Source: Streptomyces sp. NBC_01485
GTDB taxonomy: Bacteria > Actinomycetota > Actinomycetes > Streptomycetales > Streptomycetaceae
Direction: 5' to 3'
DNA: 64,000 nucleotides
NCBI RefSeq assembly: GCF_036227125.1
Contig: NZ_CP109435.1
Coordinates: 2,790,001-2,854,000 of the forward strand
Shown: in pieces, positions 28,750 to 38,968 of the stretch
Layout of the letters: each line of letters starts with the position of its first letter
Numbering within the stretch: the stretch's first letter is position 1
Program-made: the position numbers and the translations under genes
The notes under the pieces: generated by a model
Seen by the model: the letters and a program-made list of their open reading frames with translations, nothing else
Told to the model about the DNA's origin: nothing
The model's database searches: none

Positions 28750-29288
28750 CCGATCCTGATCTGGTAGCGCAGCCGCTGCCGTAGGGCCGGCATCACCATA
28801 CGGTCGACCTGGATCGGCCGGTCGTCACGGTCCAGCGTGAGCCGCAGGAGCCGCAGGACCGGCTCCTCGGGGGCGGTGCGCAGTGCGTGGCGCTCCTGTT
28901 CGTCGGGCATCCCGGCCGTCACGTCCTCCCGGACGAGGACGCCGACGTGGCCGAGTTCGGCGAGCAGGGTGAGCGCGCCGCCGGGGATCTTCGCGGTGCC
29001 GGCGAGACGGGTGCCGCCCGCTATGGCGGTCGGGTAGTAGGTGTCGGCGAGTTCGCTGGGCTCGTCGTCGAGGAGGATCAGGCGCCGGCGTACGACGACC
29101 GGGTCGCCCTGCGGGACGCCGAGCAGCTCCGCCACGTCGGCGGGGGCGGGGACCTCGCCGGCGTGCACGATGCGCTGGGTGCCGCGCCGGCCGCCGGCCG
29201 CGGCCTCGGCCGCCCAACGGTCGCCCTGGCCCGTCCCCGGGGGCGTCAGATACGGCAACGACGTGCTGACCCAACCGCTCGCACCCAC
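28746..29288 (-). CDS. UTRA-domain protein lacking a DNA-binding domain
   Basis: 180 residues. From residue about 35 it matches the UTRA half of HutC/GntR regulators and is parallel to the UTRA of the next gene (ILLDDEPSELADTYYPTAIAGGT compared with ILLVDDEPAELVESYYPLGIARGT), but there is no winged helix. The GTG at 29288 (V-G-A-S-G-W-V) is preceded by GGAGG; longer readings have no ribosome-binding site and are compositionally unlike a gene. It may heterodimerise with, or titrate the ligand of, the adjacent full-length regulator (inference). Confidence 0.8.
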   Translation of the reverse strand: MGASGWVSTSLPYLTPPGTGQGDRWAAEAAAGGRRGTQRIVHAGEVPAPADVAELLGVPQGDPVVVRRRLILLDDEPSELADTYYPTAIAGGTRLAGTAKIPGGALTLLAELGHVGVLVREDVTAGMPDEQERHALRTAPEEPVLRLLRLTLDRDDRPIQVDRMVMPALRQRLRYQIRIG

Positions 29289-29426
29289 GACGCCTCCCTG
29301 TGCCGGCCCACCGGTCGGACGGCCGACCGGCCGACCGTTCTTCCGACCCTGCCGCCCTACACGGTAGGCGACTTGCCTCATCCGCCAACCGCCACCCCGA
29401 GCCACCCTCAGCCACCCTGGACTACC

Positions 29427-29455
29427 TTGTTACCTTTCGCGAACAACAGTAAGGT
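29427..29455 (+). promoter_or_regulatory. Promoter of the ATP-binding gene with TACCTT repeats
   Basis: TTGTTA (29427-29432), 17-nt spacer, TAAGGT (29450-29455). TACCTT occurs twice directly (29423, 29431) and once inverted as AAGGTA (29451-29456), so the promoter is framed by a dyad that a GntR-type regulator such as the divergent neighbour could bind. Confidence 0.6.
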
Positions 29456-29495
29456 ATCGCCGCAGGACGCCCCAGAACCACCGGAGGTGGCCCCC

Positions 29496-29924
29496 GTGCC
29501 CTTGACACGGCAACGTCGTTTCCCCCGCTCGCGCGCCTCCGTACGGGCCGCCCGCACCTTCGTCCACGAGGCCCTCGCCGACTGGGGGTGCGTCGACCGG
29601 CTGGACGACATCACGCTGTGCGTGTCGGAACTCGCCACGAACGCCCTGCTGCACGGTGTCCCTCCGGGCAGGCAGTACTGCGTGACCCTCACCCTCGACG
29701 GCCCCCTGATCCGCCTGGCCGTACGCGACACCGGCGACCACCCCGCCCCCGCGTCCCCGCCCACCCCGGACGCCTGCTCGGGCCGGGGCCTCCACCTGGC
29801 CCGCAACGTGGCCGACGACTTCGGCATCACGCCCCACGTCGTGGGCAAAACCGTCTGGACCCTCTTCAAGACGGACGCCTGCGCGGCACGGGCCGACCGG
29901 GCTGGATCGGCCCTGCGGAACTGA
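29496..29924 (+). CDS. ATP-binding (HATPase_c_2, RsbW-like) regulatory protein
   Basis: 142 residues. GHKL-ATPase fold of anti-sigma-factor kinases: N-box in LCVSELATNALLHG, G1-type box AVRDTGDHP, G2 SGRGLHLARNVADDFG. The GTG at 29496 has GGAGG 8 nt upstream; the long open frame before it has no translation signal. Streptomyces carry dozens of such orphan kinases, often near XRE/DUF397 genes. No partner is adjacent here except the GntR/UTRA operon across the promoter. Confidence 0.88.
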   Translation: MPLTRQRRFPRSRASVRAARTFVHEALADWGCVDRLDDITLCVSELATNALLHGVPPGRQYCVTLTLDGPLIRLAVRDTGDHPAPASPPTPDACSGRGLHLARNVADDFGITPHVVGKTVWTLFKTDACAARADRAGSALRN

Positions 29925-29944
29925 TCTACGTGGGCCAGGTCGCC

Positions 29945-30877
29945 CTACGTGCACCACCACAGGAAGCGGTTGCAGGTTTCCGACGGTGATGGTTCGGGGG
30001 TGGGGGAGGTGGTCGGGTCGGCGCTCGGGGCGGTGGTCTGGTCCGTCGGGGGCGTCACGTCGGACGTGGAGCCGGAGGAGCCCGGGCGGGTTGCGGACAG
30101 GGGGTCCTTGGCGGGGGTCGCCTCGGCGTCCCCGGAGGGCGTCGAGGACGCCGAGGCCGAGGGGGACGTGGAGGGTTCCGGGGAGGCGGAGGAGGTGCTC
30201 TTGCCGGTGGCCGTCTCGTCGTCCAGGGGCTGGGCCGTCCGGTCCGGGGACGGGGTTCCCTCGTCGACCTCCGAGGACTCGCCGCCGGCCGCCGCCGGGT
30301 TCGGGGAGCTGAAGCCCGGCGCGTCCATGCCGAGTTCGGCCAGGCTCAGGCCGGCGGCCGCCAGGACGAAGCCGGTGGTTATCAGCACGGCGCGACGGCG
30401 GCGCCTGCGGTGCACGGCGGCCTTGCGATCGCGACGACTCGCGTCGACGGCGCCCGGTCCCTCCTCGGCGTCGTCCACAGAGTCCTCGGCGTCGCCCGTC
30501 AGCGGCGCGGCCTGTCCGCGCCCGCGCCCCCGGCCACGCCCCTGCCCACGGCGACGAGCGGCCCGCCCCTGCGGCTCACCCTCACCGCCGCGGTCGACCT
30601 CGCCCTCAGCCACCGGACCGGCCTCGCCCTCAGCCGCCCGTCCTGTCTCGATCCCGCCGCTCCGGTCGGGCTCGAACGCGCCCTCCCCGGCGGTGCTGCT
30701 CGCGCCGCCCCAGTCCGCCGCCAAGGCGGCGTCCTGGGTGCCGTAGGGCGCCGGAGCCGACGGCGGGTATGCCGTCGCTTCCGCGGTGTACGCGCGTAGC
30801 TGATGGGCTGGGGCGCCGCACCCCGGGCAGGTGAGGGCGCCGTTGAGGTGCCGTCGGCACGGGTCGCAGTAGTCCAT
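29945..30877 (-). CDS. Zinc-ribbon membrane protein with Ser/Thr/Pro-rich extracellular tail
   Basis: 310 residues. The N-terminal zinc ribbon (CDPCRRHL ... CPGCGAP, two CxxC) is followed by a charged, Gly/Arg-rich segment (GRGRGRGRGQ), a single membrane helix (AVLITTGFVLAAAGLSLAEL, about residue 165), a long Ser/Thr/Pro-rich outer region, and a conserved-looking CNRFLWWCT end with two Cys that may form a disulfide. Probably a signalling or scaffold protein; function unknown. TAGTCT just upstream of the ATG suggests a near-leaderless transcript. Confidence 0.8.
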   Translation of the reverse strand: MDYCDPCRRHLNGALTCPGCGAPAHQLRAYTAEATAYPPSAPAPYGTQDAALAADWGGASSTAGEGAFEPDRSGGIETGRAAEGEAGPVAEGEVDRGGEGEPQGRAARRRGQGRGRGRGRGQAAPLTGDAEDSVDDAEEGPGAVDASRRDRKAAVHRRRRRRAVLITTGFVLAAAGLSLAELGMDAPGFSSPNPAAAGGESSEVDEGTPSPDRTAQPLDDETATGKSTSSASPEPSTSPSASASSTPSGDAEATPAKDPLSATRPGSSGSTSDVTPPTDQTTAPSADPTTSPTPEPSPSETCNRFLWWCT

Positions 30878-31028
30878 GACGCGGGAAGACTAAGTTGCCG
30901 GATGGTCACGTTCCTAGGTCAGCCTGTGAAAGTTGTGTGGGAAACCAGTCATCCTGGCACGGGGGCCCGACCGACCCGTTATCGAAAGCCGGGGCCGAAA
31001 GTGTCGAAACCGTTACGTGTTCGACCCA

Positions 31029-31096
31029 TTGACACCCCCCTCACTCCGTCCTTACTGTCACGCCAGCATTTCGAACGAGTGACGAAATCTCGAACA
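31029..31096 (+). promoter_or_regulatory. Promoter and operator of the sugar-acid operon
   Basis: TTGACA (31029-31034), 18-nt spacer, TACTGT (31053-31058). Immediately downstream an inverted repeat ATTTCG-N9-CGAAAT (31068-31073, 31083-31088) and the motif CGAAATCTCGAACA (31083-31096) overlap the predicted start of transcription. The same 14-mer core recurs at 33391 and, inverted, at 60071. Additional TCGAA elements lie at 31000 and 31018. A repressor site is the simplest reading. Confidence 0.72.
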
Positions 31097-31115
31097 GCCC
31101 TGAAAGGCAGCTTCC

Positions 31116-32276
31116 GTGCGCATCACCGGAATCAGCACACACGTGGTCGGGACGCCCTGGCGCAACCTGACCTACGTACTCGTGCACACCGACGAGGGCA
31201 TCACGGGTGTCGGCGAGACCCGCATGCTGGGCCACACCGACGCGCTGATCGGCTACCTGAAGGAGGCCGAGGCCAACCACATTCTCGGCTCCGACCCGTT
31301 CGCTGTCGAGGACCTGGTGCGCCGGATGAAGTACGGCGACTACGGCCGCGCCGGCGAGATCGTGATGTCCGGTATCGCCGTCGTCGAGATGGCCTGCTGG
31401 GACATCAAGGGCAAGGCCCTCGGCGTGCCGGTCTGGCAGTTGCTCGGCGGCAAGGTCACCGACAAGGTCAAGGCGTACGCCAACGGCTGGTACACCACCG
31501 AGCGGACGCCCGAGGCGTACCACAAGGCGGCGCAGGGGGTCATGGAGCGCGGATACAAGGCGCTGAAGATCGACCCCTTCGGCACCGGCCACTTCGAGCT
31601 GGACCACGCGCAGACCCTGTACGCCGTCTCCCTCATCGAGGCCGTGCGCGACGCCATCGGGCCGGACTCCGAGCTGATGCTGGAGATGCACGGCCGCTTC
31701 TCCCCCGCCACCGCGATCCGCCTCGCCCACGAGCTCGCGCCCTTCAAGCCCGCCTGGCTGGAGGAGCCCTGCCCGCCGGAGAACCTGAAGGCGCTGGAGA
31801 AGGTCGCCGCCAAGGTCGACATCCCCGTCGCCACCGGTGAGCGCATCCACGACCGCATCGAGTTCCGTGAGCTCTTCGAGAGCCAGGCCGTCGACATCAT
31901 CCAGCCGGACGTCGGCCACATCGGTGGAATCTGGGAGACGAGGAAGCTCGCCGCGACCGCCGAGGCGCACTACGTGCTCGTCGCCCCGCACAACGTCGGC
32001 GGCCCGGTCCTGACCGCCGCCTCGCTCCAGGTCGGGTTCACCTCCCCGAACTTCAAGATCCTCGAGCACTTCAACGACTTCGCGGACGCGGAGATCAAGA
32101 AGGTCGTCAAGGGCGCGCCCGAGGTGATCGACGGCTACTTCCACCTCTCCGACGCGCCCGGCCTCGGCGTCGAGCTGGACGTGGACGCCGCCGCCGAGTT
32201 CCCGCAGCAGCAGGCCCGCTTCGACCTGTGGGCCGACGGCTGGGAGCAGCGCAAGCCGAAGGGCGGCGACAAGTGA
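31116..32276 (+). CDS. Enolase-superfamily sugar-acid dehydratase (mandelate racemase group)
   Basis: 386 residues. Capping domain, then a TIM barrel with KALKIDPFG, metal ligands Glu in LMLEMHGRF, LEEPCPPEN and ATGERIHDR, then PDVGHIGGI and the catalytic His of VAPHNVGGPV. The ExHGR pattern resembles D-galactonate/D-mannonate-type dehydratases, which turn an aldonate into a 2-keto-3-deoxy acid. The exact sugar cannot be told from sequence alone. GTG start with GAAAGG upstream. First gene of the catabolic cluster, coupled to the next by GTGA. Confidence 0.88.
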   Translation: MRITGISTHVVGTPWRNLTYVLVHTDEGITGVGETRMLGHTDALIGYLKEAEANHILGSDPFAVEDLVRRMKYGDYGRAGEIVMSGIAVVEMACWDIKGKALGVPVWQLLGGKVTDKVKAYANGWYTTERTPEAYHKAAQGVMERGYKALKIDPFGTGHFELDHAQTLYAVSLIEAVRDAIGPDSELMLEMHGRFSPATAIRLAHELAPFKPAWLEEPCPPENLKALEKVAAKVDIPVATGERIHDRIEFRELFESQAVDIIQPDVGHIGGIWETRKLAATAEAHYVLVAPHNVGGPVLTAASLQVGFTSPNFKILEHFNDFADAEIKKVVKGAPEVIDGYFHLSDAPGLGVELDVDAAAEFPQQQARFDLWADGWEQRKPKGGDK

Positions 32277-33280
32277 GCGGTGCCGCCGTCGTCGTCGACT
32301 CGCCGGGCAGGCACCGGCTCGTCCCGTACGAGCCCCGGCCGCCGGAGGCCGGTGAGGCGCTGGTGCGCGTCCACGCCACCGGCATCTGCGGCAGCGACCG
32401 CGAGGTGTACCAGGGCAACCGGCCCGAGGGGTACGTCCGCTACCCGCTGACCCCGGGCCACGAGTGGTCCGGGACGGTCGACACGGTCGGCGCCGGGGTC
32501 CCCTCGTCGCTGGTCGGGCGCAAGGTCGTCGGTGAGGGCTCCCGCAACTGTCAGGTCTGCGACCGCTGCCACGCGGGCGAGACCACGCTGTGCACGGACG
32601 GCTACGAGGAGACGGGCTTCACCCAGCCCGGGGCGATGGCCTCGACCCTCACCCTGCCGTCCCGCCTGCTGCACGTGCTCCCCGAGGACGCCGACCTCAC
32701 CGCCGCCGCCCTCCTGGAGCCCGCCGCCTGCATCGCGGCCGCCGCGATCAAGGCCCGTGCGCTGCCCGGCGAGCGGGTGGCCGTGGTCGGCACCGGCACC
32801 CTGGGCATGCTCGCCGTCCAGTTCCTGAAGGCGGGTTCGCCGGCCGAGCTGCTCGTCGTGGGCACCCGAAACGACCGGGAGACGCTGTCCCGGCAATTCG
32901 GGGCCACCGACTTCCGCACCTGGGACCAGGAGCTGCCGGACGACTTCGACGTCGTCGTCGAGACCGCGGGTTCGGCCTCCGCCGCCCGGATGGCCACCTC
33001 GCTGCTCAGGCGCGGCGGACGGCTGGTCCTGACCGGGATCCCGGCGCCGGGCGCCGAGGGGCTCGACCCGACGGACCTGGTGGTGCGCCAGCTGGAGGTG
33101 CTCACCGTCTTCGGGGCGCCGCCGCAGGCCTGGTCGCACACCGTGCGGGTGTTCGGTGCCGGGCTGCTGGATCTGCTGTCGCTGGTCACCCACGAGCTGC
33201 CGCTCGCCGACTTCTCCGAGGCCATCGAGCTGGTGGGATCCGGCGATCCGAAGGTGGGCAAGGTGCTGCTCCGGCCTTAG
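32273..33280 (+). CDS. Zinc-dependent sorbitol/threonine-type dehydrogenase
   Basis: 335 residues of the MDR family. The catalytic-zinc Cys is in TGICGSDREVYQ, followed by TPGHEWSG; structural-zinc cysteines are in CQVCDRCHAGETTLC; the cofactor loop is VVGTGTLGMLA. It probably oxidises a sugar, sugar alcohol or aldonate in the same pathway as the upstream dehydratase. The GTG overlaps the dehydratase TGA, so translation is coupled. A 14-bp hairpin follows. Confidence 0.9.
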   Translation: MSGAAVVVDSPGRHRLVPYEPRPPEAGEALVRVHATGICGSDREVYQGNRPEGYVRYPLTPGHEWSGTVDTVGAGVPSSLVGRKVVGEGSRNCQVCDRCHAGETTLCTDGYEETGFTQPGAMASTLTLPSRLLHVLPEDADLTAAALLEPAACIAAAAIKARALPGERVAVVGTGTLGMLAVQFLKAGSPAELLVVGTRNDRETLSRQFGATDFRTWDQELPDDFDVVVETAGSASAARMATSLLRRGGRLVLTGIPAPGAEGLDPTDLVVRQLEVLTVFGAPPQAWSHTVRVFGAGLLDLLSLVTHELPLADFSEAIELVGSGDPKVGKVLLRP

Positions 33281-33294
33281 AAGGCCCCCTAGTC

Positions 33295-33339
33295 GTACGC
33301 CGGTACGGGGGCAACCTGACGGTCTCCGTACCGGCGTAC
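33295..33339 (+). terminator. Hairpin after the dehydrogenase gene
   Basis: Perfect 14-bp stem (33295-33308 with 33326-33339) and 17-nt loop. It probably ends or attenuates the first transcript, since a new motif-bearing promoter region follows at 33372-33404. Confidence 0.65.
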
Positions 33340-33371
33340 ACCCAGACATCGCATCACGCACCCCGCATGCC

Positions 33372-33404
33372 TTGAGCCGCGAACCTCGTCCGAAATATCG
33401 AACA
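33372..33404 (+). promoter_or_regulatory. Second promoter/operator of the sugar-acid cluster
   Basis: TTGAGC (33372-33377), 18-nt spacer, TATCGA (33396-33401). The motif CGAAATATCGAACA (33391-33404), one base different from the site at 31083, overlaps the -10 box. Confidence 0.6.
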
Positions 33405-33417
33405 TGAAGGACAGCTA

Positions 33418-34389
33418 GTGACGACCGACGCCTCCGACACGGCAGCCCGTCGACCCGGCGAGCAGACGCTCGCCGCGCTCGGCCTCGGCGCGCCCGCCCT
33501 CGACCCCGCCGACGCCTCCTCCCACGCCTTCCCGGGCGGCGGCCGCTGGCGCACCGAGGTCCCTTCGTGCGAGGGTCCCGAAGCGCTGGCCGTCATCCTC
33601 AAGGAAGCCTCGCTGCTCGACGTGCCGGTCCACCGGATCAGCCAGGGCAGCGGCGTGTGGATGCTCTCCGACGCCGAGATCACCGAGATGGTCCAGGCGA
33701 CGGGCGAGCGTGACATCGAGCTCTGCCTGTTCACCGGTCCGCGCGGCACCTGGGACATCGGCGGCTCCACCCGGACCGACTCGCGCGGCGGGGGCCTGCG
33801 GGCTCGCGGGCACGACGCGGTCGCCGGATGTGTCGAAGACGCCGTCCGGGCCACGGAGCTGGGCGTCAAGTGCCTGCTCGTCGCCGACGAGGGCGTGCTG
33901 TGGACGCTGCACCGGGCACGACGGTCCGGCATCATCCCGGCCGACACGACGCTGAAGGTGTCGGCGCTCATCGGCCCCGTCAACCCGGCCGCGTACGCGG
34001 TGTACGAGCGGCTCGGCGCCGACTCGCTCAACGTGCCCAGCGACCTGACGCTCGATCACCTCACCGAGATCCGCCGGGTGTCGGGCGCCCCCATGGACAT
34101 GTACATCGAGGCCCCCGACGATCTCGGCGGCTATATCCGGATGTACGAGGTCGCCGAGCTGATCCGGCGCGGCGCACCGCTGTATCTCAAGTTCGGCCTG
34201 TCCAAGGCCCCGGGGATCTACCCGTACGGCCACCACATGCGCGACCTGACGCTCTCCACGGCCCGGGAGCGGGTGCGGCGCGGAAGGCTCGCGCTGGACC
34301 TGCTCGCGCGGCACGGAGCGGACGGCGACATGGCCCCGCTCGGCTCGCGTCTGCCGGGTGAACTGAACCGCTTCGACATCCGGTCATAA
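33418..34389 (+). CDS. U32-peptidase-like barrel protein of the sugar-acid cluster
   Basis: 323 residues, GTG start with GAAGGA upstream. Soluble, with alternating beta/alpha pattern: [76 protein letters not shown]. This looks like a TIM-barrel of the type annotated in databases as U32-family peptidase-like; no protease residues are evident, and position between dehydrogenase and importer argues for a sugar-related role such as an aldolase or isomerase. That role is inference; the reaction is unknown. Confidence 0.7.
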   Translation: MTTDASDTAARRPGEQTLAALGLGAPALDPADASSHAFPGGGRWRTEVPSCEGPEALAVILKEASLLDVPVHRISQGSGVWMLSDAEITEMVQATGERDIELCLFTGPRGTWDIGGSTRTDSRGGGLRARGHDAVAGCVEDAVRATELGVKCLLVADEGVLWTLHRARRSGIIPADTTLKVSALIGPVNPAAYAVYERLGADSLNVPSDLTLDHLTEIRRVSGAPMDMYIEAPDDLGGYIRMYEVAELIRRGAPLYLKFGLSKAPGIYPYGHHMRDLTLSTARERVRRGRLALDLLARHGADGDMAPLGSRLPGELNRFDIRS

Positions 34390-34532
34390 CGTTCCGGAAA
34401 CCCCGCTTCACAGAAGCCGACACAGGCGCGCAGAATCCCACACACCCCCTTCTCGGTCTTCCCGGCGTCAGATCCGGGAGCGCCCTTCGCACCGCGAGAC
34501 CGATCACTGCACACACATCAAGGATGATGACC

Positions 34533-35639
34533 ATGCGTAACCGCAGAGCCGCCCTCGCCGCCATAGCCGGAGCCGCCTCCCTCGCCCTGACCCTGACCGC
34601 CTGCGGGCAGTCCGGGGAGGGCGGCAGCAAGACGGAGTCGGGCGACGCCAAGGGCGGGACGATCGGCATCGCGATGCCGACCAAGTCCTCCGAGCGCTGG
34701 ATCACCGACGGCGCCAACGTCGAGAAGGACCTCAAGGCCAAGGGCTACAAGACCAAGCTGGTCTTCGGCGAGGACGACCCCGACCAGCAGGTCTCGCAGA
34801 TCGAGAACCTGATCACCCAGGGCGTCAAGGCGCTGATCATCGCCGCCATCGACAACAAGTCCCTGAACAACGTCCTCCAGCAGGCCGCCGACGCCAAGAT
34901 CCCGGTCATCTCCTACGACCGCCTGATCCTCGGCACGAAGAACGTCGACTACTACGCGTCCTTCGACAACGAGAAGGTCGGCAAGCTCCAGGCCGGCTAC
35001 CTCGTCGACAAGCTGGGCCTGGCGGCCGGCAAGGGCCCGTTCAACATCGAGCTGTTCGCCGGCTCCAACGACGACAACAACACCAAGTACTTCTTCAACG
35101 GCGCGATGAGCGTGCTCCAGCCGTACATCGACAGCAAGAAGCTGGTCGTCAAGTCCGGCCAGACCAAGATGACCCAGGTCACCACCCTGCGCTGGGACGG
35201 CGCCACCGCCCAGAAGCGCATGGAGGACATGCTCACCTCGTCGTACACCACCGGCAGGGTCGACGCGGTGCTCTCGCCGTACGACGGCATCTCGATCGGC
35301 ATCATCGCCGCGCTGAAGTCGGACGGCTACGGCACGGCCGGCAAGCCGCTGCCGGTGATCAGCGGTCAGGACGCCGAGCTGGCCTCCGTGAAGTCGATCA
35401 TCGCGGGTGAGCAGTCGATGACCGTCTACAAGGACCTCCGCAAGCTCGCCCAGGTCGCCACGGACATGGTCGACGCCTCCCTCAACGGCAAGAAGCCCGA
35501 GGTCAACGACACCAAGTCGTACGACAACGGCACCAAGGTCGTCCCCGCCTACCTGCTGCAGCCGGTCAGCGTCGACAAGACGAACTACGAGAAGGAGCTC
35601 GTCCAGGGCGGCTACTACACCGCCGACCAGCTCAAGTAA
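34533..35639 (+). CDS. chvE: ChvE-type multiple-sugar-binding lipoprotein
   Basis: 368 residues. Signal peptide [18 protein letters not shown] ending in the lipobox LTAC, so anchored outside the membrane. Periplasmic-binding-protein type 1 fold: [61 protein letters not shown]. This matches the ChvE binding proteins for arabinose, galactose, xylose and glucose. The ATG at 34533 is chosen because AAGGA ends 8 nt upstream; ATGs at 34524 and 34527 are too close to it. First gene of the importer. Confidence 0.9.
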   Translation: MRNRRAALAAIAGAASLALTLTACGQSGEGGSKTESGDAKGGTIGIAMPTKSSERWITDGANVEKDLKAKGYKTKLVFGEDDPDQQVSQIENLITQGVKALIIAAIDNKSLNNVLQQAADAKIPVISYDRLILGTKNVDYYASFDNEKVGKLQAGYLVDKLGLAAGKGPFNIELFAGSNDDNNTKYFFNGAMSVLQPYIDSKKLVVKSGQTKMTQVTTLRWDGATAQKRMEDMLTSSYTTGRVDAVLSPYDGISIGIIAALKSDGYGTAGKPLPVISGQDAELASVKSIIAGEQSMTVYKDLRKLAQVATDMVDASLNGKKPEVNDTKSYDNGTKVVPAYLLQPVSVDKTNYEKELVQGGYYTADQLK

Positions 35640-35671
35640 GCGTCGAACCTCACGGATTGGAAGGCACGACC

Positions 35672-37218
<1,547 letters not shown>

Positions 37219-37222
<4 letters not shown>

Positions 37223-38466
37223 GCACGGACGTGACCGACAAGAGCCCGGCGGCCGCGCCGCCCGGGAAGAGCGGGGGCTCGGCCTCCGGCGGCGGGCTGC
37301 TCCGGCTCGTGCTGGACGGGCTGCGTCGCAACATGCGCCAGTACGGCATGCTGATCGCGCTCGGCCTGCTCGTGATCCTGTTCCAGGTGTGGACGGGCGG
37401 CGACCTGCTGCTGCCGCGCAACGTCTCCAACCTGGTGCTGCAGAACAGCTACATCCTGATCCTCGCGATCGGCATGATGCTGGTGATCATCGCGGGCCAC
37501 ATCGACCTGTCGGTCGGTTCGCTGACGGCGTTCGTGGGCGCCTTCGCGGCCGTACTGACCGTGCAGCACGGTGTGCCGTGGCCGCTCGCGCTGGTGCTGT
37601 GCCTGGCCATGGGCGCGCTCGCCGGCGCGGCGCAGGGCTTCCTGATCGCCTACTTCGGCATACCCTCCTTCATCGTCACCCTCGCGGGCATGCTGATCTT
37701 CCGCGGTCTGACGGAGATGTTCCTGAAGGGCCAGACCCTCGGCCCGTTCCCCGACGGCCTGCAGAAGATGGGCAACGGCTTCCTGCCGGCGGTCGGCCCG
37801 AACACCAACTACCACAACCTCACGCTGCTGCTGGGCTTCGGCCTGCTGGCCTTCGTGGTCCTCCAGGAGGTCCGCGACCGCAAGCGGCAGCAGGAGTTCG
37901 CCCTCGAAGTGGCGCCCAGGAACCTGTTCCTGCTCAAGCTCGTCGCCATCGCCGCCGCGATCCTCGCCGTCACCATGCTGCTCGCCAGCTACAAGGGCGC
38001 GCCGATCATCCTGATCATCCTCGGCATGCTGGTGGTCGGTTACGGCTACGTCATGCGCAACGCCGTCTTCGGCCGCCACATCTACGCGATCGGCGGCAAC
38101 CTCCCGGCGGCGAAGCTGTCCGGCGTCAAGGACAAGAAGGTCACCTTCCTTGTCTTCCTCAACATGGGCGTGCTCGCGGCCCTGGCGGGTCTGGTGGTCG
38201 CCTCCCGCCTGAACGCGGCCTCGCCGAAGGCGGGCCTCAGCTTCGAACTCGAGGCGATCGCCTCGTCGTTCATCGGTGGCGCGTCCATGAGCGGCGGTGT
38301 GGGAACCGTCCTCGGCGCGATCATCGGTGGTCTCGTCCTCGGCGTGCTGAACAACGGCATGAACCTCCTCAGCGTCGGCACCGACTGGCAGCAGGTGATC
38401 AAGGGCATGGCCCTGCTGCTGGCCGTCGGGTTCGACGTGTGGAACAAGCGCAAGTCCGGTTCGTAA
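37219..38466 (+). CDS. mmsB: Monosaccharide importer permease
   Basis: 415 residues with about ten membrane helices, of the AraH/GguB family. Family segments: [54 protein letters not shown]. The length and the large middle loop ([15 protein letters not shown] ... [12 protein letters not shown]) match the multiple-monosaccharide MmsB group rather than shorter ribose permeases. The start overlaps the mmsA stop. A strong hairpin follows at 38473. Confidence 0.93.
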
Positions 38467-38472
38467 GTCAGC

Positions 38473-38500
38473 TCGGGCCCCGCCGGAAGGCGGGGCCCGA
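38473..38500 (+). terminator. Terminator of the importer operon
   Basis: Perfect 12-bp GC stem with a GGAA loop followed by CCTTTGT, 6 nt after the mmsB stop. Confidence 0.88.
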
Positions 38501-38529
38501 CCTTTGTCGGGGGCGCACGCACGGAACCG

Positions 38530-38856
38530 AACCGACGCACCGTCATCGCATCAGCCGCGGCCGCGGGAGCCGCCGCCACCACACTCGGCACCCTCACCGG
38601 CACCGGCGGCCGCACCTACCGCCAGGGCGACGCCCTCCGCCTGGAGACCCAGCACTTCCCGGACGCGCCGAACCAGCTGTCGTTCCCGTCGACGACACTG
38701 CGCCCGGGACAGACGTACAGGACGACGACGATCCACACGTTCGACGCCTGCCAGGTCCCCGACAGAAAACGGGGACGGGCAACTGGACAGATAACCAGAC
38801 AGGCAACGCGCCTTCACAGGTGGGGCACAAGTTCTTACCGATTCCTCAGCGGTTGA
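38530..38856 (+). pseudogene. Remnant of a secreted (Tat) aldose 1-epimerase, large in-frame deletion
   Basis: One open frame without a usable start encodes a Tat signal-like N-terminus ([13 protein letters not shown]) joined directly to the last 45 or so residues of an aldose epimerase: [20 protein letters not shown] ... [20 protein letters not shown]. Compare [19 protein letters not shown] in the intact galM at 18384. About 300 residues between are missing. After HTFDA the frame runs on into unrelated sequence to the TGA at 38854. Intact secreted homologues follow sugar importers in other streptomycetes as I recall. Confidence 0.78.
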
Positions 38857-38968
38857 ACAGCCCCACCCCAGCCTCCGTATGTACGGGTGGCCCGCGCTCC
38901 CCCGCGCGGGCCACCCAATGACGACGGGCCCGGTCGTCCCCGCCGGCTCCGCCCCATACGGAGGTTCC

